A stretch of DNA of 64,000 nt from JADGRB01 sp036267635 (GCA_036267635.1 DATAVR010000186.1:69532-133531); one strand, 5' to 3'; counted from the first letter of the stretch, positions 8,547 through 18,147 are shown. Translations and numbers: made by a program. Notes: generated by a model not told the origin, from the letters alone.

Positions 8547-10351
8547 TGCAGGTCAGCGGCGGTGATCGTCGCCAGCCAGATTCCGTCCTGCGTCGAAGGG
8601 TTCCGTCCGTGCACTTGATAGACGACGGAGAGCTCGGAGGAGACGGAGGCATCTGATCCGCGGTCCACGAAGCCGCCGTCGGACGAAATGCCTTCGGCGA
8701 GGACGGTGAACTGGGCGACCTCGAGAGAGATGGGCCGCTTCTCACCGGTCATGCGGTTGACGAGGCCCAGGGTGCCGTTGGTGTCCTGCGAGCTGTAGTC
8801 GTAGCCGGCGATCAACCACCCGCCGCGAATATCGTAGATCTCGTCGAACACCTGCTCGGCGACATAGTGAAGAGTAACGGTGCTGTCGTGCAGGTCCAAC
8901 CAGACCAGATCGCCATCGAGGATCATCTCCAGCTGGGCTCCGCCGGGAGCGAGGAAGTGAACGTACTGCAGCACGCCCGTGCCGATCATGCGCGCGCCGC
9001 TCCCGTCGCTGGCCGCCGCCCAGAGCTGAGGCTCGCCGGTCGGCGGCTGCGCCAACCAGAACATGGACGTACCGTCGGGCGAAAAGTCGGCCGTGACCAC
9101 GTTGGCGCTCGCCAACGAGGTGCAGCGATCGGACCCTCCAGGGGCGCTCGCCAGCAACAGGAGCGGCCCGCTCCCCTGGTACGAGGCGGTCTGTTGCGGC
9201 GTCACGAACAGGGCCTCCGTCCCGTCGGGCGAGCGGATCCCCGCCAGGTACGCCTGCGGGGCAGACGGACAGGCGACGACCTGACTGTTGGCGTCGTCCC
9301 AGATCATGAGCTCGCTGGCCGCCCCCGAGCCGCCATCCAGCTGCCAGCTGACGAGGGAGGGGTATTGGATGACACCCGTGGCCGAAACGCTCGTCACCGC
9401 CTCCTCGGGCGTCGGCACCGCCTCGCCCGCCGGAACGTTGAACAGCGCCAGCTCACTGACCGCGCCTGACGCGTAGGGGCCGGCGAACATCGTCGTCCCG
9501 CCGTCGCTCATCACGCGCGGGTAGACGTAGTGGTCGCCAAGCGAGACGATCGACAGCTCGGAGCCGGTCACGCTGGTCGATTGCAGCGATCCCGCCGGCG
9601 TCGCCCCCGACGCCCAGGCGACGCTCGCGGGCACCGGCGGAATCTTGGTGGTGATGGCGTATGAACCGAGATCGATCGAGTAGAACCCAAGCTGGGCGGG
9701 TGCCGAAGGGAGCCCGCCCAGCACCCCCGCCGCCAGGACGTCGTTCGAGGGATCGAACTGCCAGTAGTAGACCTCGGCCACCGCGAGCGCGAGCGGAACC
9801 GGCTGCAGGTCGGTGAACGGCCCGACCGACAGGAGAATCTCGCCGGCCGCGTCGACGACGAAGGCGGTCAAGGTTCCGTCCGCCCCGGGACACTGGGCGT
9901 AGCTGATGACGTTGGCGATGTCGGTCTCGACGCCGGTCGCGCTGTCCACGATCCCCAGCGTGATGGCGTTGCTCGTCCCTCCGCCGTCCGGCAGCTCGAG
10001 CTTGCACACGTAAGGTTGCGTCGGCGTCGTCGCCGGGGTGGGCGCTCCTGGGTACATCGCGCCGAAGTCCTGGACCGCGCCGGTCGACAGGTTGAGCAAC
10101 CAGTAATTGGCGTCGACCGGGGCTAAGCCCCCGGTCTGAAAGATCACCGTCCCCGGGCCGGGCGTGCTGTCGAAGTAGAGCGTCGAGTCGCGAATGGGCA
10201 GAAGCTGGCGCGAGGCGTAGCCGCGCGAGACCGGCCGGTTTCCGCCGCAGGCCGCCGCGCAGAGCGCCAGCAACGGCAGGCCGACGGCCAAAGCGGCGCG
10301 ACGCGATGCGCGCTGCGGAGATCGAGACAGATCCTGGCCGCTCCCCGTCAT
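8543..10351 (-). CDS. Beta-propeller-like lipoprotein, coupled to the outer membrane receptor
   Basis: 602 residues. A lipoprotein signal with lipobox LCAAAC is followed by many repeats of about 45-60 residues with strand patterns and motifs such as SPDGTEALFVT and SPDGTSMFWLA, typical of WD40/TolB-like propellers. It is probably held in the outer membrane or periplasm. The 4-nt GTGA overlap with the following receptor gene implies the two work together, for example as a surface-binding partner. ATG 10351 is used rather than the upstream frame to 10486, which would run into the divergent gene; TATCAT lies 12 nt upstream. The exact fold is inference. Confidence 0.7.
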   Translation of the reverse strand: MTGSGQDLSRSPQRASRRAALAVGLPLLALCAAACGGNRPVSRGYASRQLLPIRDSTLYFDSTPGPGTVIFQTGGLAPVDANYWLLNLSTGAVQDFGAMYPGAPTPATTPTQPYVCKLELPDGGGTSNAITLGIVDSATGVETDIANVISYAQCPGADGTLTAFVVDAAGEILLSVGPFTDLQPVPLALAVAEVYYWQFDPSNDVLAAGVLGGLPSAPAQLGFYSIDLGSYAITTKIPPVPASVAWASGATPAGSLQSTSVTGSELSIVSLGDHYVYPRVMSDGGTTMFAGPYASGAVSELALFNVPAGEAVPTPEEAVTSVSATGVIQYPSLVSWQLDGGSGAASELMIWDDANSQVVACPSAPQAYLAGIRSPDGTEALFVTPQQTASYQGSGPLLLLASAPGGSDRCTSLASANVVTADFSPDGTSMFWLAQPPTGEPQLWAAASDGSGARMIGTGVLQYVHFLAPGGAQLEMILDGDLVWLDLHDSTVTLHYVAEQVFDEIYDIRGGWLIAGYDYSSQDTNGTLGLVNRMTGEKRPISLEVAQFTVLAEGISSDGGFVDRGSDASVSSELSVVYQVHGRNPSTQDGIWLATITAADLQ

Positions 10352-10419
10352 CGCCGGCCGGCAATGATAGCGCGTCCCTGGCGAAGTAACCGGATCCGCG
10401 CAGCGGCGTAGCACTCGAC

Positions 10420-11214
10420 ATGAAGAGTCTCGCTCTGGCCGTGACAGCTTCGCTCGCCTGCGCGCCTCAGGTGGCGGCGAGGACAACCGCCGGCCAGCCG
10501 GTGCTGGTCGAGCTCTTCACCTCGCAAGGGTGCAGCTCCTGCCCGCCGGCCGACAGATTCGTGCGCGAGCTACCGCGCCGCGGGCTCGGGCCGGACAAGG
10601 TCATCGCCCTCACTTTCCACGTCGACTACTGGGACCAGCTCGGGTGGGCCGACCCGTTCGCCGCGCCGGCCTTCACCGACCGGCAGACGTGGTACGCGAA
10701 TTCGGGCCGCCTGCGCGCCGCGGACGGCCCCCGCGAGATCTCCGGGATCTACACGCCCCAGATGATCGTCGCCGGCCAGGTCCACTTCCCCGGCGGACAG
10801 ACCGACGTCGCCACCCGCCAGATCGCCGAGGCCGCCGCGCACCCCGCGATCGCGGCGCTGTCGCTCGACGCAACCGTCGGGCCAGAGGTGGCGACCGTCC
10901 GCGTTCGCGTCGTTCGCACCGGCGCGCTCGCTCCCGCCGAGGATTGGCGGGTCACCGCCGCGCTCGTGCAGAAGACGGCGGAGACGCGCGTGGGCCGGGG
11001 CGAGAACGGCGGCGAGACCCTGCAGGAGGCGTCGGTCGTGCGGGCGCTGTCGCCGCGCCTCCCGCTGCCGGGCGGGGGCGCCGCGGAGATCGTCCTCAGC
11101 TTGCGGAAGCCACCCGACCTGGCCTGGCGAAATACGGCGCTGGTGGCGTTCGTTCAGTCCGAGAAGTCACGCGCGGTGGCGGCCGTCGCCCAGATCGACG
11201 CGCCAGGGCGCTAG
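10420..11214 (+). CDS. DUF1223 family secreted thioredoxin-like protein
   Basis: 264 residues with a signal peptide (to about residue 20). The mature start VLVELFTSQGCSSCPPAD is the hallmark of DUF1223, a thioredoxin-fold family with a CxxC pair (CSSC), and the HVDYWDQLGW...F motif is also characteristic. The family is widespread in proteobacterial periplasms but has no agreed function; a thiol-redox role is inferred from the CxxC. It diverges from the propeller lipoprotein. The C-terminal 70 residues form a beta-rich domain. Confidence 0.85.
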   Translation: MKSLALAVTASLACAPQVAARTTAGQPVLVELFTSQGCSSCPPADRFVRELPRRGLGPDKVIALTFHVDYWDQLGWADPFAAPAFTDRQTWYANSGRLRAADGPREISGIYTPQMIVAGQVHFPGGQTDVATRQIAEAAAHPAIAALSLDATVGPEVATVRVRVVRTGALAPAEDWRVTAALVQKTAETRVGRGENGGETLQEASVVRALSPRLPLPGGGAAEIVLSLRKPPDLAWRNTALVAFVQSEKSRAVAAVAQIDAPGR

Positions 11215-11230
11215 GACGACCGCGCCGTCG

Positions 11231-11818
11231 TCAGTGCGCGCCGCCGTCGGGGTGACAGGTGAACAACTGCGCCGAGGAGTTGCAGATCGGCGCGACGAAC
11301 GCCTCCGGTCCGGCAATGCAGTGAGTGGCCCCACCGGTGCTGTAGCTGATCGCGTAGAGCTTCCCGGCGCTGTCGAAGGCGTAAATGTATTCGCCCGTCC
11401 CGTCGTTGCTCGTATCGATGAGCTCGCGCTCGGCCCCGCACGTGTAGCTCAGCACCTCCGGGCGGCCGCAGAGGTATGCGTCGCTGGTCGTGGCGCTCCA
11501 GGTCGCCACGCAGTGGAAGGTGAACGCTCCCGCGTCCGGCGTCTCCGCGCAGGCAGTGGTAATCGACTTATCGCAAGCGACGGCCCCGTCGATGGGGCCC
11601 GTTGGGTCCTTGGTGTCGCCCGCGCCGTCGGATTGGGCGTCGCCGCCGATCTCCTTCGCGTGGTCGGCCGCGGCGTCGCGCCGGGCGCCGTCGTCCTCCG
11701 AGGCGTCAGCCCTGCAGTTCGAGTCGCACTTCGTCGAGCTGCTCCCGCAGGCGGAGAGACCGGCCAGAAACAGCGCCGTCCCCCACAGGCCCCCCATCCC
11801 TCGAACGGCGAATTTCAT
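11231..11818 (-). CDS. Hypothetical lipoprotein
   Basis: 195 residues. The lipoprotein signal ends at SACGSSS, followed by an Asp/Ala-rich linker and a small domain with six or more Cys (ACDKS, TACAETP, FHCVATW, YLCGRPE, YTCGAE, HCIAG, PICNS, FTCHPDGG), suggesting a disulphide-stabilised extracytoplasmic fold. It lies 22 nt downstream of hemW on the same strand. No known family recognised. Similar Cys-rich lipoproteins are common in Myxococcota. Confidence 0.7.
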   Translation of the reverse strand: MKFAVRGMGGLWGTALFLAGLSACGSSSTKCDSNCRADASEDDGARRDAAADHAKEIGGDAQSDGAGDTKDPTGPIDGAVACDKSITTACAETPDAGAFTFHCVATWSATTSDAYLCGRPEVLSYTCGAERELIDTSNDGTGEYIYAFDSAGKLYAISYSTGGATHCIAGPEAFVAPICNSSAQLFTCHPDGGAH

Positions 11819-11840
11819 TTTTCCGGACTATGCACCAACC

Positions 11841-13106
11841 TCAGCCTTTGTCGCGCCAAAATCGGCCGGCGACTTCGTCGGCGAACAGCACGCCGGGCGG
11901 CGTCAGGCGGACGCGGCTCTCGTCCACGGCCAGCCAGCCCGGCGACCTCGCCCAGGCGACGGCCGCCTCGCGCCCGGCCAGCGGATCGCGGCCGTGGCGC
12001 GCGCGGTGGGCGGCGCGGTCAATCCCGTCGACGGTGCGCAGCCCGAGCCAGACCGCCTCGTTCTCCAGATCGTCGGCCGAGCGGCGCTCGACGTGGCGGG
12101 CGGCGGGGCTGCCGCCGGCCGCGCGCGCGGCCGCGAGATAGACGTCGGTCGCGCGGGGATTGGAGAAACGCCAGCCGCCCCCATCGCCGAGCGGCCGGAA
12201 CGAGGCGGCGGAGGCCCCCACGCCGAGGTACGGCCCGAGGGACCAGTAGAGCTGGTTGTGGCGGGCGCGGCGGCCCGGGCGCGCGTAGCTCGACACCTCG
12301 TACGGCTCGAGCCCGGCGGCGCCGAAGGCGGCGCGGGCGTGCTCGAACATGGCGGCCACCGCCTCGTCGTCGGGGCGCGGCAGCTCGCCGGCGCGATCGC
12401 GGGCACCGAAGGCGGTGCCCCGCTCGATGGTGAGCGCGTAGGCCGATAGGTGCTCGGGGGCGAGGAGGACGGCGGCATCGACGGCGCGGCGCCAGTCGTC
12501 GAACGACTGATCCGGCACGCCGAAGATGAGATCGATCGACAGGTCGTCGAAGCCGGCGGCGCGGGCGGCGGCGACGGCGGCCGGACCGGCGGCCGCGTCG
12601 TGGTTGCGTCCGAGCGCCACCAGCAACCGGTCTTCGAGGGCCTGGACACCGATCGAGAGCCGGTTGACCCCCAGCCCGCGCAGCGCGCCGAGGCGGGCGG
12701 CGTCGGTCTCACCCGGGTTCACCTCGACGGTGATCTCCAATTCCCGGGCCGGCCGACCGCCGAAGATCCCGCGCGCTGCCTCGATCACCCGCCCGAGCGC
12801 GTCCGGGCGCCAGAGCCCGGGCGTGCCGCCGCCGAAGTAGATCGAGACCAGCGGCCCCGCGCCCTCGAACCAGGGGGCGCGCGCCCCGAGCTCGGCGATC
12901 ACCGCGTCGGCGTAGGCGTCGTGCGGAATCTCGGCGCGCGTGTCGACGGCGAAGTCGCAGTACGGGCAGCGGACCGAACAGAAGGGGAAGTGGACGTAGA
13001 CGCCGAACGGATCGCCTGCCCACAGCGCGCCCGCCGAGACGTCGGCGTGGGCGCCGGGGCGGCTCAGGCCTTGGGGGCCGGCATCTTTTTGATGTACTCG
13101 ATGCAT
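11841..13106 (-). CDS. hemW: HemW-type radical SAM protein (coproporphyrinogen III oxidase-like)
   Basis: 421 residues. The radical SAM cluster motif CSVRCPYC (CxxxCxxC) follows GVYVHFPF, then the GGGTP SAM-binding motif and the VNRLSIGVQ region, with a C-terminal HemW domain. HemW family members act as haem chaperones or haem-inserting proteins; the extra Cys right after CxxC, present in the true oxidase HemN, is not seen (CDF follows). The ATG at 13106 lies 43 nt inside the end of gltX, and I see no ATG or GTG start in frame between it and the motif, so a coupled overlap is likely. The first 25 residues could be non-native if a CTG start is used. Confidence 0.85.
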   Translation of the reverse strand: MHRVHQKDAGPQGLSRPGAHADVSAGALWAGDPFGVYVHFPFCSVRCPYCDFAVDTRAEIPHDAYADAVIAELGARAPWFEGAGPLVSIYFGGGTPGLWRPDALGRVIEAARGIFGGRPARELEITVEVNPGETDAARLGALRGLGVNRLSIGVQALEDRLLVALGRNHDAAAGPAAVAAARAAGFDDLSIDLIFGVPDQSFDDWRRAVDAAVLLAPEHLSAYALTIERGTAFGARDRAGELPRPDDEAVAAMFEHARAAFGAAGLEPYEVSSYARPGRRARHNQLYWSLGPYLGVGASAASFRPLGDGGGWRFSNPRATDVYLAAARAAGGSPAARHVERRSADDLENEAVWLGLRTVDGIDRAAHRARHGRDPLAGREAAVAWARSPGWLAVDESRVRLTPPGVLFADEVAGRFWRDKG

Positions 13107-14521
13107 TGACGGATGCGGCGGCGGACCAGCTCCCGGCCGAGGCCCGCCAGCGTCTCGAACAGCGGCGGGGTCGCCTTCTTGCCGGTGGCGGCCAGGCGCA
13201 AGAGCATGAACAGCTCCTTGGTCGACCAGCCGGACTTCTCGGCGAAGGCGCGCGCCAGCGTGTCGAGGCCGGTGATCGAGAAGTCGCGCGCGGCGTCCAG
13301 CTCCTCGCCGAACGCGGTGAGCGCGTCCATCACGTCCTTAGGCGTCCGGTTCTTGAGCGCCAGCTCCTTTTGCACCGGCGCGTAGTCGACGTCGCCCGAG
13401 AAGAAGAAGTCGGTGAGCGGGACGAACTCGTCGAGACGCTGGATCCGCTCACGCACGAGCGGCACCAGCGAGGCCAGCTTCTCGTCGGAGAGGCGCCAGG
13501 CCCGCAGCCGGCGTACGATCTCGGCGTCGGGGAGCGCCCGCAGATAGTCGGCGTTCATCGCCGACAGCTTGACCAGATCGAACACCGGCCCGCCCAGGCT
13601 GACGCGGCCGAAGTCGAAGGCCGCCACCATCTCGTCGAGCGTGAACTTCTCGCGATCACCCGAGATCGACCAGCCCATGGTGCCGAGATAGTTGAGCAAC
13701 GCCTCGGGCAGGAACCCGGCGTCCTGGTAGTAGTCGAGCGAGACCGGGTTCTTGCGCTTGGAGATCTTCGACTTGTCGGCGTTGCGCAGGAGCGGCATGT
13801 GCACCCACTCGGGCGCCTGCCAGCCGAACGACTGGTAGAGGACGACGTGCTTGGGCGTCGAGGAGAGCCACTCCTCGGCGCGGATCACGTGGGTGATCTG
13901 CATGAGATGATCGTCGACCACGTTGGCCAGGTGGTAGGTCGGGAAGCCGTCGGTCTTGAGCAGGATCTGGTCGTCGATCTGCGCGTTTTCGAACTTCACC
14001 TCGCCGCGCAGCTCGTCGACGAACACCGTCTCGCCCGTCCGGGGCATCGCCATCCGGACCACGAACGGCTCGCCGGCCGCCGCCCGCCGCTCGCCCTCTT
14101 CGCGCGGGCGGCCACGGCAGAGGCCGTCGTAGCCGACGAAGAGCCCCTGCCGCCGCTGCTCGTGGCGCACCGCCTCGAGCCGCTCGGGCGAGCAAAAACA
14201 GCGGTAGGCGCCGCCGCTCGCGATCAGCTCGGCCGCGTGCGCCGCGTAGATCTCGGCCCGCTCCGACTGCCGGTAGGGCCCGAATGGGCCGCCGATGTCG
14301 GGCCCCTCGTCCCAGGCGAGCCCCACCCAGCCGAGCGCGCGCAAGATCGCCGCCTCGGACGCCGCCGTCGAGCGCGCGCGATCCGTGTCCTCGATCCGGA
14401 GCACGAACTTCCCGCCGTGCTTCTTGGCGAAGGCGTAGTTGAAAAGCGCGATGTAGGCGGTCCCGACGTGCGGATCGCCGGTGGGCGACGGCGCGATGCG
14501 GACCCGGACGGGCGGCGACAT
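13064..14521 (-). CDS. gltX: Glutamyl-tRNA synthetase
   Basis: 485 residues, the size usual for GluRS. The class I signature is PSPTGDPHVGTAY (HIGH-like HVGT), with SKISKRKNPV as the KMSKS-like loop. A zinc-binding pattern CFC plus YDGLC lies in the connective region. It charges tRNA(Glu) (or also tRNA(Gln) if the amidotransferase route is used). ATG 14521 (MSPPVRVRIAPSPTG) is preferred over the GTG two codons upstream. TATGAA just upstream could be a -10 box. It heads a gltX-hemW-lipoprotein run. Confidence 0.95.
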   Translation of the reverse strand: MSPPVRVRIAPSPTGDPHVGTAYIALFNYAFAKKHGGKFVLRIEDTDRARSTAASEAAILRALGWVGLAWDEGPDIGGPFGPYRQSERAEIYAAHAAELIASGGAYRCFCSPERLEAVRHEQRRQGLFVGYDGLCRGRPREEGERRAAAGEPFVVRMAMPRTGETVFVDELRGEVKFENAQIDDQILLKTDGFPTYHLANVVDDHLMQITHVIRAEEWLSSTPKHVVLYQSFGWQAPEWVHMPLLRNADKSKISKRKNPVSLDYYQDAGFLPEALLNYLGTMGWSISGDREKFTLDEMVAAFDFGRVSLGGPVFDLVKLSAMNADYLRALPDAEIVRRLRAWRLSDEKLASLVPLVRERIQRLDEFVPLTDFFFSGDVDYAPVQKELALKNRTPKDVMDALTAFGEELDAARDFSITGLDTLARAFAEKSGWSTKELFMLLRLAATGKKATPPLFETLAGLGRELVRRRIRQCIEYIKKMPAPKA

Positions 14522-14597
14522 GGGCACGGTTCATAACACGAACCGCGCGCGCGACCCGGAGAGCCCTTCGAGGAATGCTACTCTTGGTCGATTTTCT

Positions 14598-15863
14598 ATG
14601 TCTGTCGAAGCTCAATCGCTCCCGCCTGCGCTGGTGCCGACGCCCACCGGGCCGTTCGTCGTCGGGCCAGCGGCGCCGACGGAGCGCCCCCCACTGCTTT
14701 CGCTGGTCATCCCCACCTACAACGAGAGCAAGAACGTCGGCGAGCTCATCGCGCGGCTGACCCAGCTGCTCGACGCCCAGCTCGGGAGCGCCTACGAACT
14801 CATCGTCGTGGACGACGACAGCAGGGACAGGACCTGGGAGGTGGCGCTCGAGCTCGCGCAGCGCTACCCGCAGGTGCGGGTCCTGCGCCGCGTCGGCGAG
14901 CGCGGCCTCTCGACCGCGGTGGTCCGCGGCTGGCAGGTGGCGCGCGGCGAGATCCTGGCGGTCATCGACGCCGATCTGCAACACCCGCCCGAGGTGGTGG
15001 GCCGGCTCTACCAGGAGATCCGGCGCGGGGCCGATCTGGCGGTGGCCAGCCGCAACGCCGAAGGGGGCGGCGTCTCGAACTGGAGCCTGTTCCGGCGCGC
15101 GCTCTCGCGGGGCGCCCAGCTGCTCGGCCTCATGATCCTCCCCGGCGTGCTCGGCCGCGTCTCGGATCCGATGAGCGGCTACTTCATGTTGCGTCGCAAC
15201 GCGCTGGTCGGCGTCACGCTCAGCCCGCTCGGGTACAAGATTCTCATCGAGGTCATCGGACGCGGACGGATCGGCGACGTGGCCGAGGTCGGCTACGTCT
15301 TCCGCGAGCGCCTCGAAGGGGAGAGCAAGGTCACCTGGCGGCTCTACGTCGAGTACCTTCGCCACCTCTTGCGGCTTCGCCTGGCGAAGGTCCCGCTCGC
15401 CCGCCTCGGTCGCTTCGCCGCGGTGGGGTTGACCGGCGTGGTCGTCGACATGGGGCTGCTTTACCTCCTCAGCGATCCGTCGTCGCTCGGGTGGGGGTTA
15501 ACCCGCAGCAAGGTCATCGCCGCTGAAGCAGCCATCGTGAACAACTTCCTCTGGAACGATCTGTGGACCTTTCGCGACCTGGCGGCCCGCCAGCGCGGCG
15601 CGGGGCGGCGCTTGCGCCGGCTGCTGAGCTTCAACGTGGTCTGCGGCATCGGCCTGGTGATGAACGTCGTGCTGCTCAACCTGATGTTCAACCTGCTGCA
15701 CATCAACCGCTACCTGGCCAACCTGGCGGCCATCGCCGTCGTCACCATCTGGAACTTCTGGATGAACCTGAAGCTGAGCTGGAACGACACCGGCGCGCCG
15801 GCGACGGCGGTCGCTCACCCGCGCGGCAGCCAAGAGGGCGGCGGCCTGGGCCCGGCGGCGTAG
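14598..15863 (+). CDS. Family 2 glycosyltransferase fused to a GtrA-like membrane domain
   Basis: 421 residues. The N-terminal GT2 domain (about 30-265) has LVIPTYNES, VVDDDSRDRT and VIDADLQHPPEV, the pattern of dolichol/polyprenol-phosphate mannosyl or glucosyl transferases (DPM1-like). The C-terminal about 120 residues form a four-helix GtrA-like domain (RFAAVGLTGVVVDMGLLYLL...NNFLWNDLWTF). Such fusions make a polyprenyl-phosphate sugar and probably move it across the inner membrane. ATG 14598 is the first start after the divergent gltX. The last 49 nt overlap the 3' end of the convergent amidohydrolase gene. Confidence 0.88.
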   Translation: MSVEAQSLPPALVPTPTGPFVVGPAAPTERPPLLSLVIPTYNESKNVGELIARLTQLLDAQLGSAYELIVVDDDSRDRTWEVALELAQRYPQVRVLRRVGERGLSTAVVRGWQVARGEILAVIDADLQHPPEVVGRLYQEIRRGADLAVASRNAEGGGVSNWSLFRRALSRGAQLLGLMILPGVLGRVSDPMSGYFMLRRNALVGVTLSPLGYKILIEVIGRGRIGDVAEVGYVFRERLEGESKVTWRLYVEYLRHLLRLRLAKVPLARLGRFAAVGLTGVVVDMGLLYLLSDPSSLGWGLTRSKVIAAEAAIVNNFLWNDLWTFRDLAARQRGAGRRLRRLLSFNVVCGIGLVMNVVLLNLMFNLLHINRYLANLAAIAVVTIWNFWMNLKLSWNDTGAPATAVAHPRGSQEGGGLGPAA

Positions 15864-17422
15864 AACGCCGACAGGCGGCCGGCGGCGCGCGCGCGCAGGG
15901 GTCGCCCCTCGTCGTCGAGCAGACCGAGAAAGCGAAGCGCGTTCTTCCCCATCAGGTCGGCGAGCCCGTTTGGGCCGAGCAGGCCGCCCAGGGTGGCGCG
16001 AAACTTAGTCACCGCCGCGGTCGCCTCGGGATCGAGGCCGGAGAGCCACCAGTCGCTGCCGTACATGAGGCGCCGCTTCACCTTCGGGTAGCGGGCGATC
16101 ACGTCGGCGAGCAGCGCGACGAGGCGCTTGCCGTAGGCCGCGTCGTAGACGAGCGGCGAGTTGGAGAGATCGGCGTAGACGTTGGGGTGGCCCTCGATGA
16201 GCGCGGCGGCCTGGTAGATCCAGGCGTCGGCGGTCTCTTGCGGAGCGTCGGTCTGAGCGACGCCGTAGTCGCCGCCGAAGTGGCCGAAGTTGAGGCGCAG
16301 CGTCGGATAGCGGTCGAGCACCGGTCGCCAGTGCTCCGGCGAGACCAGCCGGTGGAGGCCAAGCCCGTACTCGTTGGCGGCGCTCGCGTGGGTCAGGATC
16401 GGCACCTCGCCCGACGCGCAGTAGCCGTAGAGCGCGTCGAGCGCGCCGTCGAGGCCGGCCGCGAACGGCAGGTCCTGGCGCAGGTGAACGTTGTCCGCGG
16501 GGGCGAACCCGACCGGGGGATAGAGCTTGACCCCCGAAAAGCCGCCCACCTCGATCGCGTAGCGGACGAGATCGAGCGCCGAGCTGGCGGCGCCCGGCAC
16601 GGGCGGCGGGGCGCCCGGTTTGGTGACGGAGGGCGGCCCTTCGATCTGCCGTCGGGGATCGAAGGCCACGAAGGGATGAAAGCGGGCGTCGGGCCGGCCG
16701 ATCCGTCCCTGCGCGGCCAGGCGCGCGATCTGTTCCTGCAGCAGGACCTGCTGCCAGAGCGGCGTCGGCGCCCGGTCCTCGGACCAGGCGTCGTAGTCGA
16801 CGAGCGCAGGGGTGAAGAGCGAGATCGAGGGGAAGATCTGGGCGATCGAGGCGGCGATCGCCGCGCGGGGGTGGGCGACCAGATACAACGTCGACAGGTA
16901 GCGGGCGATGATGCGCCGCTTGTCGGCGCCGACGGAGAACGGCAGGTGCTTGGCCAGCTCGGAGAGCAGCAGGTCGAGCACCCCGGGCGGCAACGGGAGG
17001 ACCGGCGCGACCAGCGCGCCGGGGCGCGCCGCCAGCGCGCGCAGCTGGACGAGCTCGGCGTCGCCGCTCGGCGCGGCCGCGTCCGGGAGCTTGGCCACCG
17101 CGCCGACGAACGCGCGGACGACGATCTCGGGCCAGTGGCTCACGAAGCGCGACAGCTCGGTCAGCCCGGGAATGAAGTGGGCGACGAAGCCGACGATCGG
17201 CAGATCGGCCGAGCAGAAGGTGTGGCAGTGAACGTCGACCTCGACCGCGGCGGCCGGCGCGGGTGCGGCCGCCGGCCCGACCGCGGCGGCCGGCGCGGGC
17301 GCGGCGTCCACCGGCGATGCCGTCGCCGTCGCTGTCGCCGTCGCTCCTTGGGCCTTCGCGCCGAGCGCCGCCAGGCCGACGGCGCCGGCCCCGCCGATCA
17401 GAAGATCGCGCCGACGCAGCAT
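15815..17422 (-). CDS. Tat-exported amidohydrolase (Amidohydro_2 type)
   Basis: 535 residues. A twin-arginine signal is at the start (MLRRRDLLIGGAGAVG), then an Ala/Pro/Thr low-complexity stretch (30-65), then a TIM-barrel amidohydrolase. The metal motif is VDVHCHTF, with further likely ligands in ILTHASA, NFGHFGGDYG and MYGSDWW. Family members hydrolyse or decarboxylate small cyclic substrates; Tat export implies metal loading in the cytoplasm and action in the periplasm. Substrate unknown. It starts 5 nt after the stop of the response regulator gene, so it is probably the third gene of that operon. Confidence 0.82.
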   Translation of the reverse strand: MLRRRDLLIGGAGAVGLAALGAKAQGATATATATASPVDAAPAPAAAVGPAAAPAPAAAVEVDVHCHTFCSADLPIVGFVAHFIPGLTELSRFVSHWPEIVVRAFVGAVAKLPDAAAPSGDAELVQLRALAARPGALVAPVLPLPPGVLDLLLSELAKHLPFSVGADKRRIIARYLSTLYLVAHPRAAIAASIAQIFPSISLFTPALVDYDAWSEDRAPTPLWQQVLLQEQIARLAAQGRIGRPDARFHPFVAFDPRRQIEGPPSVTKPGAPPPVPGAASSALDLVRYAIEVGGFSGVKLYPPVGFAPADNVHLRQDLPFAAGLDGALDALYGYCASGEVPILTHASAANEYGLGLHRLVSPEHWRPVLDRYPTLRLNFGHFGGDYGVAQTDAPQETADAWIYQAAALIEGHPNVYADLSNSPLVYDAAYGKRLVALLADVIARYPKVKRRLMYGSDWWLSGLDPEATAAVTKFRATLGGLLGPNGLADLMGKNALRFLGLLDDEGRPLRARAAGRLSAFYAAGPRPPPSWLPRG

Positions 17423-17427
17423 CGTCT

Positions 17428-18147
17428 TCAGGGGACCAGCTTGTAGCCGGTGCCGTAGATGGTGACGATGTGGCGCGGCTTGGCGGCGTTCTCTTCGATC
17501 TTCTTGCGCAGCTTGACCACGAAGTTGTCGACGCTGCGGGTGGTGGCGTGGCCGGAGACGCCCCAGATCTTCTCCAGGATCTCCTCGCGCGTGACCGGCT
17601 GACCGGCCCGCTCCCACAAGAGGCGCAGGAGCTCCACCTCGTAGAAAGAAAGTGCGCTCACCTTCCCCTTGCGTACGAGCTCGTGCTTGCGCGGGTCGAT
17701 CACCGACGCGCCGACGACGATCTCCTCGTTGGCCGGCGGCGCCCGGTGCAGGCGCCGGAAGATCGCCTTGATGCGCGCCACCAGCTCGCCGATCGAAAAC
17801 GGCTTGGTGACGTAGTCGTCGGCGCCGACGTCGAGGCCGCGGATCTTGTCGGTCTCCTGCGAGCGCGCGGTCAACATGATCACCGGCAAAAGCGGGTGGG
17901 TCACCCGGATCTCCTCGCAGACCGAGAACCCGTTGGCGTCCGGGAGCATGAGATCGAGCAGCACCAGATCGGGTCCGCGCTCGCGCAAGAGCCGCACCCC
18001 TTCCCGCCCGAGGCCCGACGACAGCACCTCGAACCCCTCGAACTCCAGCGCGTCGCGCAGGCCGCGCACCAGATCGGGCTCGTCCTCGATGACCAGGATG
18101 CGACGGCGGGGGGCGGCGCCGGCCAGCGGAGGCAGCGGGTTGATCAC
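17428..18147 (-). CDS. OmpR-family DNA-binding response regulator
   Basis: 239 residues. The receiver domain has acidic pocket EDEP (21-24), phospho-acceptor D65 (LVLLDLMLPD) and conserved Lys in YVTKPFS. The C-terminal winged helix (about 140-238) ends in VVKLRKKIEENAAKPRHIVTIYGTGYKLV, typical of OmpR/PhoB. The GTG start shares a GTGA with the stop of the upstream histidine kinase gene, which is clearly the cognate sensor. Its operator is not identifiable here. Confidence 0.93.
   Translation of the reverse strand: MINPLPPLAGAAPRRRILVIEDEPDLVRGLRDALEFEGFEVLSSGLGREGVRLLRERGPDLVLLDLMLPDANGFSVCEEIRVTHPLLPVIMLTARSQETDKIRGLDVGADDYVTKPFSIGELVARIKAIFRRLHRAPPANEEIVVGASVIDPRKHELVRKGKVSALSFYEVELLRLLWERAGQPVTREEILEKIWGVSGHATTRSVDNFVVKLRKKIEENAAKPRHIVTIYGTGYKLVP

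Noticed and set aside
6261..8618. Plus-strand open frame of 785 codons
   Set aside because: Antisense to the TonB-type receptor whose barrel and plug motifs are clear; composition is shadow-like.
15563..17446. Plus-strand open frame of 627 codons
   Set aside because: Antisense to the Tat amidohydrolase and with Arg/Gly-rich low-complexity sequence only.
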